NCBI RefSeq assembly: GCF_003172915.1
Contig: NZ_QGKU01000033.1
Location: 124,001 to 188,000 of the forward strand
Reading direction: 5' to 3'
DNA: 64,000 bases
Origin: Meridianimarinicoccus roseus
Lineage (GTDB): Bacteria; Pseudomonadota; Alphaproteobacteria; Rhodobacterales; Rhodobacteraceae
Positions 33,338 through 42,880 of the stretch are shown here, piece by piece; the stretch's first letter is position 1, and each line of letters begins with the position of its first letter. The notes under the pieces are model-generated. The model saw only the letters and a program-made list of their open reading frames with translations, was not told where the DNA came from and ran no database searches. Position numbers and translations under genes: made by a program.

Positions 33338-34026
33338 GGCAGCGCAGCCAGCAGCGTGGCGCTGTCCGCGACCGCACCGAATACGCCACCCTGCATCGTG
33401 ACCATCTTCAGCGCGGCGTCGTGGTTGCCCTTGTCCGTCGCGCCGCAGCAGTCGGACAGAACGAGGCATTCGAAGCCGCGATCGTTCGCCTCGCGCATGG
33501 TGGTGGAGACACACACGTCGGTTGTGATGCCTGTGAGTATCAGGTTGTCTATCCCACGGGTGCGCAGCATGAGTTCCAGATCGGTTGCGCAGAAACTGCC
33601 CTTGCCGGGCTTGTCGATGATCGGCTCGCCTTCCAGCGGGGCAAGTTCGGGGATGATGTCCCAGCCCGGTTCGCCGCGCACGAGGATCTTTCCGCAGGGG
33701 CCCGGATCGCCGATGCCCGCGCCGATCTGCCGGGAGCGCCAGCGCTTGTTGGCGGGCAGGTCCGACAGGTCGGGCCGGTGCCCTTCACGGGTGTGGATCA
33801 CGTGAAACCCACCTGCGCGCATCGCTGCCAGCACCGCGCGGATCGGTTCGATCGGGGCGCGGGTCAGAGACAGGTCATACCCCATCTTGTCGACATAGCC
33901 GCCCTCCCCGCAGAAATCGGTCTGCATGTCGATGATCACGAGCGCGGTGTTGCCGGGGCGCAGATCGCCGTTCCATGGCCAGGCATAGGGGTCGGCCACA
34001 ACGGTGCGGGGCGCCGCATCCTTCAT
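33334..34026 (-). CDS. biuH: biuret amidohydrolase (isochorismatase-family cysteine hydrolase)
   Basis: 230 residues. The sequence closely resembles, as I recall it, rhizobial biuret hydrolase BiuH over its full length, including '[18 protein letters not shown]', '[20 protein letters not shown]' and '[12 protein letters not shown]'. The triad is Asp33 ('IIDMQTDF'), Lys139 ('DKPGKGSF') and Cys172 ('[18 protein letters not shown]'). The enzyme splits biuret into allophanate and ammonia. Allophanate hydrolase, the next step, is encoded at 56386-58191. It overlaps both neighbours by 4 nt. A paralogous activity on another ureido compound cannot be excluded. Confidence 0.83.
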   Translation of the reverse strand: MKDAAPRTVVADPYAWPWNGDLRPGNTALVIIDMQTDFCGEGGYVDKMGYDLSLTRAPIEPIRAVLAAMRAGGFHVIHTREGHRPDLSDLPANKRWRSRQIGAGIGDPGPCGKILVRGEPGWDIIPELAPLEGEPIIDKPGKGSFCATDLELMLRTRGIDNLILTGITTDVCVSTTMREANDRGFECLVLSDCCGATDKGNHDAALKMVTMQGGVFGAVADSATLLAALP

Positions 34027-35039
34027 TCCGCTGCCTCCTTGCGGACCGGCGCGTAGGTCCGCGTCGGTGCATCGAAACCGCAGGAGGTGCCGTCGGTCAC
34101 TTTCACTTCGTCCTCCCAGGGCAGGCGGTACTGCCCCGCCGCAAGGTCTGTCATGTAGGTATAGGGACAATCCTGCGCGCCGCCCTTCACTGCGACATAG
34201 CCGCGATGGCCGAACTGGTAGATGTTGTTCTCCACCCCCCAGTGCACGCGGGCCTCGCGCACGAGGTCGGGACGCACCTCGGCGGTGATGATCTCGTCGG
34301 CGCGGCCGGTGGTGCCGTGGGCGATGGTGCTGCCGTCGAAGTTGCAGATCATCCCCTCGCCCATGCTGTCGAAGGTGCCGTCGGACCCGCACATGCAGAC
34401 ATTCGCCGTGACCATCAGGTTGCAGAAGGCGTTGGACTGGTTGGTAAAGCGCCAACTTTCGCGGATCGGCGCGGTGTAGCCGGCGGTACGAAGCATGATC
34501 TCGGCCCCCTTGTAGGCCGCTTCGCGGGCCATCTCGGGGAACATGCCGTCGTGGCAGATTATCAGGGACAGCTTGCAGCCCTTCGGCCCGTCGATCACCG
34601 GGATGCCCAGGTCGCCCGGCTCCCATGGTTCGACGGGCACCCAGGGGTGCAGCTTGCGGTAGTAAAGCTGCATCTCGCCGGTGTTGTCGATGACGATGCC
34701 TGAATTGAAAGGATTGCCGTTCTGGTTGGCCTCCATGATGGAAAAGCAGCCCCAGATGTCATGCTCGATGCAGGCGGCCTTGAGCGCGGCGACCTCGGGC
34801 CCGTCCAGATCGCACATGATCTCGGGGTTGGTGTCCATCGACAGGCCGTGCAGCATGTATTCGGGGAAGACGACCAGATCCATGCCCGCGTTGTTGCGCC
34901 GGGCCTTGCCGACCAGCTCAACCACGCGCGCGGTCTGCGCGGTCAGATCGGCCTTCGTCTTCACGTCGGGCAATTGCAGTTGCACCAGCCCGATGACGAC
35001 GCCGTTCGGTGACTTGTTGAGGCCTCCCAGACCGTTCAT
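34023..35039 (-). CDS. formamidase (nitrilase-superfamily amidase)
   Basis: 338 residues. It opens [11 protein letters not shown] as in AmiF/FmdA-type formamidases. The nitrilase triad is Glu60 ('VFPEYMLHG'), Lys129 ('YYRKLHPW') and Cys162 ('[11 protein letters not shown]'). '[20 protein letters not shown]' and '[20 protein letters not shown]' are further family segments. It hydrolyses formamide to formate and ammonia. It is in the middle of the biuret operon, 10 nt after the permease gene and overlapping biuH by 4 nt. Aliphatic amidase (AmiE) is the nearest alternative, but the length and N-terminus favour formamidase. Confidence 0.85.
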   Translation of the reverse strand: MNGLGGLNKSPNGVVIGLVQLQLPDVKTKADLTAQTARVVELVGKARRNNAGMDLVVFPEYMLHGLSMDTNPEIMCDLDGPEVAALKAACIEHDIWGCFSIMEANQNGNPFNSGIVIDNTGEMQLYYRKLHPWVPVEPWEPGDLGIPVIDGPKGCKLSLIICHDGMFPEMAREAAYKGAEIMLRTAGYTAPIRESWRFTNQSNAFCNLMVTANVCMCGSDGTFDSMGEGMICNFDGSTIAHGTTGRADEIITAEVRPDLVREARVHWGVENNIYQFGHRGYVAVKGGAQDCPYTYMTDLAAGQYRLPWEDEVKVTDGTSCGFDAPTRTYAPVRKEAAE

Positions 35040-35049
35040 GGCGTTCTCC

Positions 35050-35970
35050 TTACTTGGTGATGGACAGTTCGCCCGGCGCCCCGGTCATGGCGCGGTGCGG
35101 CGACGAAGTGGCGATCAGCACGCCGAGCGTCAGCACGTAGGGCGCGGCGTAATAGAGGTAGTAGCCTTCCGACACGCCGACCGATTGCAGCGCCGGGCCA
35201 AGCGCCCCGGCCCCGCCGAACAGCAGTGCCGCGCCGAAGCAGGCGACCGGATTCCAGCGCGCGAAGATCACGAGCGCGACCGCCATCAACCCCTGCCCCG
35301 ACGAGATGCCTTCGTTCCAGCTGCCGGGATAGTAGAGCGACAGGTAAGCGCCGCCGACCCCGGCGAAGGCGCCGCCGGCCGCCGTGGCCAGCGTGCGGAT
35401 CAGCGCGGGACGCAACCCCATCGCGCGGGCCGCATCGGTGCTGTCTCCAACGACACGGATGATCAACCCGACGCGGGTGGCGCGGAACATCCACCACATG
35501 GCGAAGGCCGCGGCAGCGCCGATCAGGAATAGCACGTTGACCTGCAGGGCGGCCTGCACCTGCGGCAGGTCAGACCACCAGCCCAGCGGGATCGCCGGCA
35601 GATCCGGCGCGACGGGTTGCACGAAGGGCTTGCCAAAATAGAACGCAAGCCCCATGCCGAGGATCATCATCGCGATACCGATAGCGATGTCGTTGACCCG
35701 CGGCAGCGAACATATAAGCCCGTGCACAAGGCCGAACAGCGCTCCGGCGACCGCTGCCGCCAGTACCCCTGCCCATGGCGACCCGGTCAGGTAGGCGACC
35801 GCGTAGCCGGACATCGCGCCAAACACGAGCGTGCCTTCGAGCCCGAGGTTGATGCGTCCAGACCGCTCGGTCAGCACTTCGCCGAGGCTGACGAACAGGA
35901 AGGGCGTCGAGACGCGGATCGCGCCGGCAAGGATCGCCAGCGGCACCGCCCAGATCCCAAGATCGGTCAT
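35050..35970 (-). CDS. BMP-type ABC transporter permease (YufQ-like)
   Basis: 306 residues, about 8-9 hydrophobic segments. The signature 'GEVLTERSGRINLGLEGTLV' (about 30-49) is diagnostic of BPL_permease proteins of nucleoside/BMP importers. 'ARAMGLRPALIRTLATAAGG' lies in the ATPase-coupling region. It pairs with the upstream permease, overlapping by 4 nt. Confidence 0.9.
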   Translation of the reverse strand: MTDLGIWAVPLAILAGAIRVSTPFLFVSLGEVLTERSGRINLGLEGTLVFGAMSGYAVAYLTGSPWAGVLAAAVAGALFGLVHGLICSLPRVNDIAIGIAMMILGMGLAFYFGKPFVQPVAPDLPAIPLGWWSDLPQVQAALQVNVLFLIGAAAAFAMWWMFRATRVGLIIRVVGDSTDAARAMGLRPALIRTLATAAGGAFAGVGGAYLSLYYPGSWNEGISSGQGLMAVALVIFARWNPVACFGAALLFGGAGALGPALQSVGVSEGYYLYYAAPYVLTLGVLIATSSPHRAMTGAPGELSITK

Positions 35971-37076
35971 CGCGTGCTCCAGCGTTCGGGGGCGAAGATC
36001 CGCAACCGCCCGTATAAGGTTTCACTGATCAGGATGGCCACGAAGACAAAGCCCTGCAGAACCAGCGTTGTGGCGTCGGGCAAGTCCATGCGGCGCTGCA
36101 CGAGGCCGGAAGACGCCTCGAACCCCGCCAGCAGGATCGCAACGGGAATGATGGCCAGCGGGTTGTGCCGTGCGAGAAACGCTATGAGGATCCCGGTATA
36201 GCCGTAGCCCGAGGCAAGCGAGGCGTTGGCCGACCCGTGCACCGCCGCGACCTCGAAGAAACCAGCCAGTCCGGCGAAGGCACCGCCAAGCGCGGTGAAC
36301 CCGAGGATCAGCCGCCCCACAGGCAGGCCCTGCACCTGCGCCGCGCGCACGTTGCCGCCCGCGATGCGCGCCGCGAAGCCCCATGTCGTGCGATCGATCA
36401 GTGCCCAGGCCAGCACGCAGCCCGCAATGCCGGCCAGCAGCCCCCAATGGACATCCCAGCCCGGCATGTCACCGACCCGAAGCGCATCGGCAAGCGGGGC
36501 GGTGGACGGCTTGTTGAGGCTGGCCGGATCGCGCAGCGGACCTTCGACGAGGTGGTTCATCAGCGCGATGGCGATATAGGCCAGCAGCAGACTGGCGATC
36601 GTTTCGTTCACCCCGCGCAGGTATCGCAGCGCGCCGACTGATCCGATCCACAGCCCGCCCACGACGCAAGCCGCCAATGCCATCAGCGGCAGCGCGACAG
36701 CGGCAGGTGCACCGGCCAGAGAGACGCCAAGTGCCCCGGCGGCCAGCCCGCCAAGGACGATAGCCCCCTCCCCGCCGATGACGACAAGACCGAGCCGGGC
36801 CGGAAGGGCGACACAAAGCGCTGCAAACAACAATGGCGCTGTGCGCGACAGGGTATTCTGCCACGAGAATGCCGTTCCGAACCCGGCCTTGTAGACCAGC
36901 GAAAAGAACTCCGCCGGCGATTTGCCCTGCATGAGCAGGAACAGGCTGAACACGGCGAACCCGGCCATCAGCGCCGCCAACGGCAGCACAACCGCCTCGG
37001 CCCGGCGCGCCACGCGGGCAAGCATGGCCCGAAGCGGCGCCCCGGTGGCGGGGCCGGAGATCCCGTGATCGGTCAT
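35967..37076 (-). CDS. BMP-type ABC transporter permease (YufP-like)
   Basis: 369 residues with about nine membrane helices after a basic N-terminal tail. The conserved 'LPARLGLVVIGGEGAIVLGG' region (about 92-111) and 'GNVRAAQVQGLPVGRLILGF' (coupling loop, about 240-260) identify the larger permease of BMP-type importers. It lies 13 nt after the binding-protein gene and overlaps the second permease by 4 nt. Confidence 0.9.
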   Translation of the reverse strand: MTDHGISGPATGAPLRAMLARVARRAEAVVLPLAALMAGFAVFSLFLLMQGKSPAEFFSLVYKAGFGTAFSWQNTLSRTAPLLFAALCVALPARLGLVVIGGEGAIVLGGLAAGALGVSLAGAPAAVALPLMALAACVVGGLWIGSVGALRYLRGVNETIASLLLAYIAIALMNHLVEGPLRDPASLNKPSTAPLADALRVGDMPGWDVHWGLLAGIAGCVLAWALIDRTTWGFAARIAGGNVRAAQVQGLPVGRLILGFTALGGAFAGLAGFFEVAAVHGSANASLASGYGYTGILIAFLARHNPLAIIPVAILLAGFEASSGLVQRRMDLPDATTLVLQGFVFVAILISETLYGRLRIFAPERWSTR

Positions 37077-37089
37077 GCCCGGCGCCGCG

Positions 37090-38214
37090 TCAGGAGGTCG
37101 ACCCGATCACGCCTTCGACGAGGTATCCCATGCTTTCCAGCGCCACGTCGGTTTCCGCGAAGGCCTGCCCCTCGGTGGCGATGACATTGCCCGCGTTGTC
37201 CTTGAGCGGCCCCTTGATGACGGCGAAACCGCCCTTCATGATCTCGGCCTTCGTGGCCTCGAACTGGGCGCGTGCGGCGTCGGACACGGCCGGACCCAGC
37301 GGCGACATCTTGATGAATCCCTCGGCCAGACCGCCGCGCACGAAATTGTCGATCGACCCGCCGTTCATTGTGGTCGTGACCATGTCGGTATAAACCTGTG
37401 CCCAGTTCCATTCCGCCCCGGTCAGATACATGTCGGGTGCCAGCGGCGACTGGTCGGCGTGATAGCCGCACAGGAAGCAGCCACGCGACGCGGCGGTTTC
37501 CATCACGACCTTCGGTCCGTCCACGTGGCAGGTGATGACATCCGCGCCGCCGTCTGCCAGCGCGTTTGTCGCCTCGGCCTCTCGCACGGCCATCGACCAT
37601 TCGCCCGTGAAGATGACCTGGCATGTGATGGACGGATCGACGGCCCGCGCGCCCAGCAGGAAAGAGTTGATGTTCAGCAGCACCTGCGGGATCGGCTTTG
37701 CGGCGACGAAGCCGATCTTCTTGGTCTTGGTGGCGTGCCCTGCGGCGATGCCGTTCAGGTACTGACCCATCCCGATGTATCCGAAATAGCTTCCAACGTT
37801 GGACGGGTGCTTGTCCGCCGACCAGAGCCCGCCGCAATGTTCGAACCGCAGGTCGGGATATTTCGGCGCGACCTCCAGGATATGGGGGTCGAAATAGCCG
37901 AACGATGTCGGGAACAGTAGCGTCGCGCCATCGAAGTTGATCATCGATTCCATCGACTTCTGCACATCGGTGGTTTCGGCGACGTTCTCCTCTTCCACGA
38001 CGGTCACGCCCGCCATCGCCTTCACGGCTGCAGCCCCTTCGGCGTGGGCCTGATTATATCCGAAATCGTCCTTGGGGCCGACATAGATGAACCCGACCGT
38101 CAGATCGCCCGCAGCACTCACGGGCAGCGCCGACAGCGGCGCGACGGCGGCGGCACCGGCAAGGGCAGCACCCGACCGCAGAAAACCGCGCCGGGAAAAA
38201 GGATGGGTGGGCAT
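37090..38214 (-). CDS. BMP-family ABC transporter substrate-binding protein (Tat signal)
   Basis: 374 residues. It begins with a twin-arginine signal 'SRRGFLRSGAALAGAAAVAP' and cleavage near VSAAG. The mature part has the BMP pattern 'TVGFIYVGPKDDFGYNQAHA', 'GSYFGYIGMGQYLNGIAAGH' and 'TKKIGFVAAKPIPQVLLNIN'. BMP-family proteins bind purine nucleosides or related nitrogen heterocycles. The company of biuret hydrolase and formamidase suggests biuret, a ureide or an N-heterocycle as ligand (inference). ATG 38214 has AGGAGG 9 nt upstream and heads the operon. Confidence 0.9.
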   Translation of the reverse strand: MPTHPFSRRGFLRSGAALAGAAAVAPLSALPVSAAGDLTVGFIYVGPKDDFGYNQAHAEGAAAVKAMAGVTVVEEENVAETTDVQKSMESMINFDGATLLFPTSFGYFDPHILEVAPKYPDLRFEHCGGLWSADKHPSNVGSYFGYIGMGQYLNGIAAGHATKTKKIGFVAAKPIPQVLLNINSFLLGARAVDPSITCQVIFTGEWSMAVREAEATNALADGGADVITCHVDGPKVVMETAASRGCFLCGYHADQSPLAPDMYLTGAEWNWAQVYTDMVTTTMNGGSIDNFVRGGLAEGFIKMSPLGPAVSDAARAQFEATKAEIMKGGFAVIKGPLKDNAGNVIATEGQAFAETDVALESMGYLVEGVIGSTS

Positions 38215-38367
38215 GGGTGGGAACCTCCTGAAGGCTGAACGGGCCTGCGGCAGGGGGAAGTCCACCGCAGGCCGTCTTGGATAGGGCAACTATGGAATCT
38301 TGTTCCGCGCAGGTCGTCTGCTATGTTTGCACCGAAGCGATGCATTTCTTGCAGCAGTCAGGGCCGG
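38215..38367. promoter_or_regulatory. divergent promoter region between the biuret operon and the LysR regulator
   Basis: This 153-nt gap must hold promoters for both directions. It is locally less GC-rich around 38290-38365 (TATGGAATCTTGTTCC; CTATGTTTGCACCGAAGCG). No perfect long palindrome was found, so no precise LysR box is claimed. Confidence 0.45.
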
Positions 38368-39273
38368 ATGCGCCACCTCACCCCACTGGGCTACATCGAC
38401 GCGATCGCGCGCGCGGGGTCGATCCGCAAGGCGGCGGAACAACTGTCGATCACCTCGACGGCGCTGAACCGTCGCGTGCTCGCGCTTGAGGAAGAATTGG
38501 GCGCGCCGGTGTTCGAACGGCTGCCGCGCGGGGTGCGCCTGTCCACCGCGGGCGAGCTGCTGATCCAGCATATCCGCACTCAGGTGTCGGATGTTGAGAA
38601 GCTGAAGAGCCAGATCGCCGATCTGGCCGGGGAACGGCGCGGGCACGTATCCGTGGCCTGCAGCCAAGCGCTGCTGCCCTATGTTCTGCCCGAACAGATC
38701 GCGCGGTATCGTGCCAGCCACCCTGCGGTGACCTTCGGCGTGCATCTGCGGGACCGCGCTGCTGCCGAACAGGCGCTGGTCGATCATTCAGCCGACATCG
38801 CCGTGGTGTTCGAACCCGTCCGCCTGAGCGAGGTACAGGTGCTGGCCAGCGTGCCGCAGACGGTCTGCGCTGTGCTGCCCGCCGATCATCCGCTGGCTGC
38901 GCGCGACACGCTGCGTCTGCGCGACCTTGCGGGGGTGCCAATCGGCCTGCCGACCACGCCCTACGGCGTGCGGCACCTCATCGACCTTGCCTTGCAGCGG
39001 TCCACGGTGGAACTTTCGGTGGTCGTGCAGTCCGACAGTTTCGAGTTCCTGCGCAATTACCCGGCGCGCGAGGCGCTGGTCACCTTCCAGATCCCGTCCG
39101 GCCTTCCGTCCGGTGACCGCGACACCACGGCGGACGGGATCGTCAGCCGTCCGCTCGATCCGCGCGACGTACCCGCAGGGTTGTTGTACCTGTGCCAGTT
39201 GCGCGGGCGTACGCTTCCGGTCGCGGCGGCCAAGTTCGCAGCGCAACTGGAACGGTCCCTGCTGGAGGACTGA
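38368..39273 (+). CDS. LysR-family transcriptional regulator of the biuret/formamide operon
   Basis: 301 residues. N-terminal winged helix-turn-helix 'IDAIARAGSIRKAAEQLSIT' and 'FERLPRGVRLSTAGELLIQH' (about 9-68). A periplasmic-binding-like effector domain follows (about 90-295). ATG 38368 gives the family-typical MRHL opening; a longer reading from 38323 has no support. It is divergent from the BMP/biuret operon and ends 3 nt from the convergent permease gene of the cytosine operon. It is clearly paralogous to the LysR protein at the right end of the window, which adjoins allophanate hydrolase. The effector is unknown. Confidence 0.88.
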   Translation: MRHLTPLGYIDAIARAGSIRKAAEQLSITSTALNRRVLALEEELGAPVFERLPRGVRLSTAGELLIQHIRTQVSDVEKLKSQIADLAGERRGHVSVACSQALLPYVLPEQIARYRASHPAVTFGVHLRDRAAAEQALVDHSADIAVVFEPVRLSEVQVLASVPQTVCAVLPADHPLAARDTLRLRDLAGVPIGLPTTPYGVRHLIDLALQRSTVELSVVVQSDSFEFLRNYPAREALVTFQIPSGLPSGDRDTTADGIVSRPLDPRDVPAGLLYLCQLRGRTLPVAAAKFAAQLERSLLED

Positions 39274-39276
39274 TCC

Positions 39277-40221
39277 TCAGCGTTCGCCGCGCCGGTAGGG
39301 TTTCATCAGCGCCTGCGGCACCCGCGCCCGGCGCGACATCACCACCAGAGCGACGATGGACAGGATATAGGGCATCATCAGGAACAGCTGATAGGGCACG
39401 GCGCTGCCGAACACGGTCTGCAAACGGAGCTGGTAAGCGTCGAACATTGCGAACAGCAGCGCGCCGAACAGCGCTCGCCCCGGTCGCCATGTGGAGAACA
39501 CTACCAGCGCGATGCACACCCAACCGCGCCCCTGCACCATCGTGGGGAAGAAGCTGTTGAATGCCGCCAGCGTCAGGAACGCACCGCCCATCGCCATCAG
39601 CGCCGATCCGACAATCACGGCGCCGTAGCGGATGCGGATAGGGTTCAAGCCCTGCGCCTCGGCGGCATGCGGGTTCTCGCCGGTCATGCGCACCGCAAGC
39701 CCCAGCGGCGTGCGGAACAGCACATAGGCCAGAACACCCGCCAGCGCGATCGCAAGGTAGGTCGGCGCGGTCTGGGAAAAGAGCGCCGGGCCGATCAGCG
39801 GCAGGCCCGATAATCCGGGGATCACGAGGGGCGCGAACGGTTCCACCGTGGGAGGCGTGCCCTGCACTTCGACCGCGAGACGGAAGATGTAGTAGGACAG
39901 CGAGGAGGCGAGCAGCGTGATCCCGAGGCCGGTGACGTGCTGCGACAGGCCAAGCGTCACCGTCAGCGCGGCGTGCACCAGCCCGAAGGCAGCGCCGGTC
40001 CCCGCCGCCACCAGCATCCCGGTCCAAAGATCCGCGCCCATGAACACCGCAAGCCAGCCCGCCATCGCGCCGAAGGTCATGATGCCCTCGATCCCGAGGT
40101 TAAGCACCCCTGCCCGCTCGCAAAGCAGCGCGCCGAGGGTGCCGAAGATCAGCGGAGTGGCGATGCGCAGTACCGACGACCACAACCCGACGGTGAACAG
40201 GATGTCGATCAGATCGGTCAT
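39277..40221 (-). CDS. BMP-type ABC transporter permease (YufQ-like), cytosine operon
   Basis: 314 residues. 'GALLCERAGVLNLGIEGIMT' (about 30-49) is the diagnostic BPL_permease motif, and 'AEAQGLNPIRIRYGAVIVGS' is the coupling region. It ends with a basic tail 'LMKPYRRGER'. The start ATG 40221 overlaps the other permease's stop by 4 nt; longer readings run into that gene. It is the last gene of the codA operon. Confidence 0.9.
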   Translation of the reverse strand: MTDLIDILFTVGLWSSVLRIATPLIFGTLGALLCERAGVLNLGIEGIMTFGAMAGWLAVFMGADLWTGMLVAAGTGAAFGLVHAALTVTLGLSQHVTGLGITLLASSLSYYIFRLAVEVQGTPPTVEPFAPLVIPGLSGLPLIGPALFSQTAPTYLAIALAGVLAYVLFRTPLGLAVRMTGENPHAAEAQGLNPIRIRYGAVIVGSALMAMGGAFLTLAAFNSFFPTMVQGRGWVCIALVVFSTWRPGRALFGALLFAMFDAYQLRLQTVFGSAVPYQLFLMMPYILSIVALVVMSRRARVPQALMKPYRRGER

Positions 40222-41267
40222 CGGCGCACCCGGTAGGCGGTGAAGAACAGCGCTACGAGCATCGTGAGCAGTGACAGAGCGACAGTGACATCGGCGATGA
40301 AGCTGGGCACGTCCAGCGTGCGGGACATGCCGTCCGCGCCCACGAACATCGCCGCGACGAAGACCGCCGCCAGCACCACACCCAGCGGGTTCAGCCCGGC
40401 CAGCATAGCCACGACGATGCCGGAATAACCGAAGCCCGGCGACAGATCGGTGGTGACATAGCCCTTCACGCCCAGTACCTCGACCGCGCCGGCAAGGCCC
40501 GCCAGGCCGCCCGACAGGCAAGCGACACGGATCAGGGTGCCGGGGATCGGCACCCCGGCAAAACGCGCGGCCGCCGGGTTCAGGCCCGCCGCGCGCGATT
40601 GCATACCGAAGACGGTATGGCGCCCGATCAGGAACACCAAACCGGCCAGCGCACACGCGATGGCCAACCCGAGATGCAGGCGCGAGCGTTCGACGATGCG
40701 GGGCAGCGCGGCCTCTTCGACCACAGGCACGGATTGCGGCCAGCCGAAGGCCAACGGGTCCTTCAGGAACCCCTCCACCGCAAGAGAGACGAACAGGAGT
40801 ACGATGAAGTTGCCCAGCAGCGTGGTGACCACCTCGTCCACCCCGAAGCGCAGGCGAAGCACAACCGGGATAACCAGTAGCATCATCCCGGCCAGCGCGC
40901 CCGAGAGCATCAAGGCTGCGATCAGTGCTGCGGGGGGCAGGCCCAGCGGGTTGGCAGCGCCAAGCGCGGCAACCGCCAGCGCCCCGGCATAGAGCTGCCC
41001 CTCGGCACCGATGTTCCAGACCTGCGCGCGGAACGCAACGGCAGCAGCAAGCCCGGTCAGGATCAGCGGCGTGGCGCGGGTCAGCGTTTCCGTGATCGCC
41101 AGCCGCGAGCCGAATGCCCCGGCAGCGATGCGCGCATAGGCTTCCAGCACCGGTGCGCCGGACAGCGCGATCAGCCCACCCGCAATCGTCAGCGCCACGG
41201 CAACGGCGACAAGCGGCGCCGCCAGCCCGAGCAGTGGTGAGGTTCGCGCGCGCCGTTCAAACCGCAT
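40218..41267 (-). CDS. BMP-type ABC transporter permease (YufP-like), cytosine operon
   Basis: 349 residues, about nine hydrophobic helices. 'VAFRAQVWNIGAEGQLYAGA' (about 77-96) and 'GLNPAAARFAGVPIPGTLIR' (about 228-247) are characteristic of the larger permease of BMP-type nucleoside importers. It overlaps the ATPase gene by 11 nt at its start and the next permease by 4 nt at its end. Confidence 0.9.
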   Translation of the reverse strand: MRFERRARTSPLLGLAAPLVAVAVALTIAGGLIALSGAPVLEAYARIAAGAFGSRLAITETLTRATPLILTGLAAAVAFRAQVWNIGAEGQLYAGALAVAALGAANPLGLPPAALIAALMLSGALAGMMLLVIPVVLRLRFGVDEVVTTLLGNFIVLLFVSLAVEGFLKDPLAFGWPQSVPVVEEAALPRIVERSRLHLGLAIACALAGLVFLIGRHTVFGMQSRAAGLNPAAARFAGVPIPGTLIRVACLSGGLAGLAGAVEVLGVKGYVTTDLSPGFGYSGIVVAMLAGLNPLGVVLAAVFVAAMFVGADGMSRTLDVPSFIADVTVALSLLTMLVALFFTAYRVRR

Positions 41268-42783
41268 CGGCCAGCCCCTCCCAGACGCCTGCCATCATCA
41301 GGCCCAGACGCCGTGCGTCCAGATGCGCGGCATCCACGGGCGGTGACAGCCGTCCGTTGACAATGGCCTGCGCACGGTCCGCGAGCGCGATCACCTCGTC
41401 AAGATCCTCCGAGATCAGCACGACGCCGGTCCCACCCCGCGCGGCGGCCAGCAGTTCGGCATGGACTGCGGCGATGGCGCCCTCGTCCAGCCCGCGGGTC
41501 GGCTGCGCGGCGACCAGCACGCGGGGCGCGTCAACAAGGTTCCGCCCGAGGATCAGTTTCTGCATGTTACCCCCGGAGAGTTGCCGCGTCTCGGTGTCGG
41601 GGCCGCCGCCCCGCAGATCGAACCGCGCGGCGATGTCGGAGGCGAAGCGCCGCGCGGCCCCGCGCCTGACAATGCCCAGACGTGCGAAGCGCGGATCCGA
41701 CAGCCGTTCAAGCACGGCGTTCTGCCAAATCGGGAAGCTTCCGACCGCGCCTTCGGTGTTGCGATCCTCGGGGATGCGGCCGACGCCCATCGCCGCCATG
41801 GTCCGCGCTGTCAAGCCACGCGCGTCCTGTCCGAGGATTCTGATCTGCCCGGCGGACGGGGTCGCGAGGCCGGACAGCAGGTGCGCGAGGGTGGTCTGAC
41901 CGTTGCCGGAGACACCGATGATTCCCAGGATCTCGGACCCGCGCAGGGTGAAGTCGGCCCCCCGAAGCGGCGTGCCGCCCGGCATCGGCACATCGACGCC
42001 CCGCGCCTCGATCACCAGCGGTCCGGGCTGGGTAGGCTGCCGGACGGGGCGTTCCACCCGGCGACCGACCATCAGTTCCGCTAGCTCGGCCTGGGTGGTG
42101 GCGCCGGTCCGGCGCTCGGCGGTCACCCGCCCTGCGCGCAGCACGACGACGCGGTCGGCCCCGGCCATGACCTCGTGCAGCTTGTGCGAGATGAAGATGA
42201 TTGACAGCCCCTGCCGCGCCATGTCGCGCAGCGTTTCGAACAGCCGTTCCGCCTCGGGGCGGGTCAGAACCGCCGTCGGTTCGTCGAGGATAAGGATGCG
42301 GGCGTCGTTGTAGAGCGCCTTGAGAATTTCGACCCGCTGCTGCTGGCCCACCGACAGCGCGCTGACATGGGCATCCGGATCCACAGCCAGCCCGAACCTC
42401 TCCGCCAGCGCCGCAAGCCGCTGCCGCGCCCGACCCTTGGCGGAGCGGGGCGCGAGCAGGGATTCTGTGCCGGTCATCACGTTCTCGAGCACGGTCAGGT
42501 TGGGTGCCAGCGTGAAATGCTGGTGCACCATGCCGACCCCGGCGGCGATGGCATCGCGCGGCACGCCAAGTCGCAGCGCCCGTCCATCCACCGTCACACT
42601 GCCCTCGTCGGGCATGTAGTGACCGAACAGGATGTTCATCAGCGTGGTCTTGCCAGCGCCGTTCTCACCCAGAAGGGCAAGAACCTCGCCACGGGCAAGA
42701 TCGATGCTCACGTCCTCGTTCGCGGTGATCGCCCCAAACCGCTTCGTGATTCCGTCCAGACGAAGGATCGAATCGCCGCTCAT
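41257..42783 (-). CDS. BMP-type ABC transporter ATP-binding protein (two fused NBDs), cytosine operon
   Basis: 508 residues with two ATPase domains. NBD1 has Walker A 'GENGAGKTTL' (about 37), signature 'LSVGQQQRVEIL' and Walker B 'LILDEPTAVL'. NBD2 has the usual degenerate 'GVSGNGQTTL' and 'VLVAAQPTRGLD' (no catalytic Glu). ATG 42783 was chosen; the extra 28 residues of the longer frame are unrelated to the family. It starts 97 nt after the binding-protein gene. Confidence 0.92.
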   Translation of the reverse strand: MSGDSILRLDGITKRFGAITANEDVSIDLARGEVLALLGENGAGKTTLMNILFGHYMPDEGSVTVDGRALRLGVPRDAIAAGVGMVHQHFTLAPNLTVLENVMTGTESLLAPRSAKGRARQRLAALAERFGLAVDPDAHVSALSVGQQQRVEILKALYNDARILILDEPTAVLTRPEAERLFETLRDMARQGLSIIFISHKLHEVMAGADRVVVLRAGRVTAERRTGATTQAELAELMVGRRVERPVRQPTQPGPLVIEARGVDVPMPGGTPLRGADFTLRGSEILGIIGVSGNGQTTLAHLLSGLATPSAGQIRILGQDARGLTARTMAAMGVGRIPEDRNTEGAVGSFPIWQNAVLERLSDPRFARLGIVRRGAARRFASDIAARFDLRGGGPDTETRQLSGGNMQKLILGRNLVDAPRVLVAAQPTRGLDEGAIAAVHAELLAAARGGTGVVLISEDLDEVIALADRAQAIVNGRLSPPVDAAHLDARRLGLMMAGVWEGLADAV

Positions 42784-42880
42784 GCGCGCGCTGTGCTCAA
42801 ATCGGTCATCCCGTCGTTCGAGTCGGAGTACGCCCGCGCCACCGCCCGGCAGCGGCCACGGGCGCACCGGACAGGTCAGG

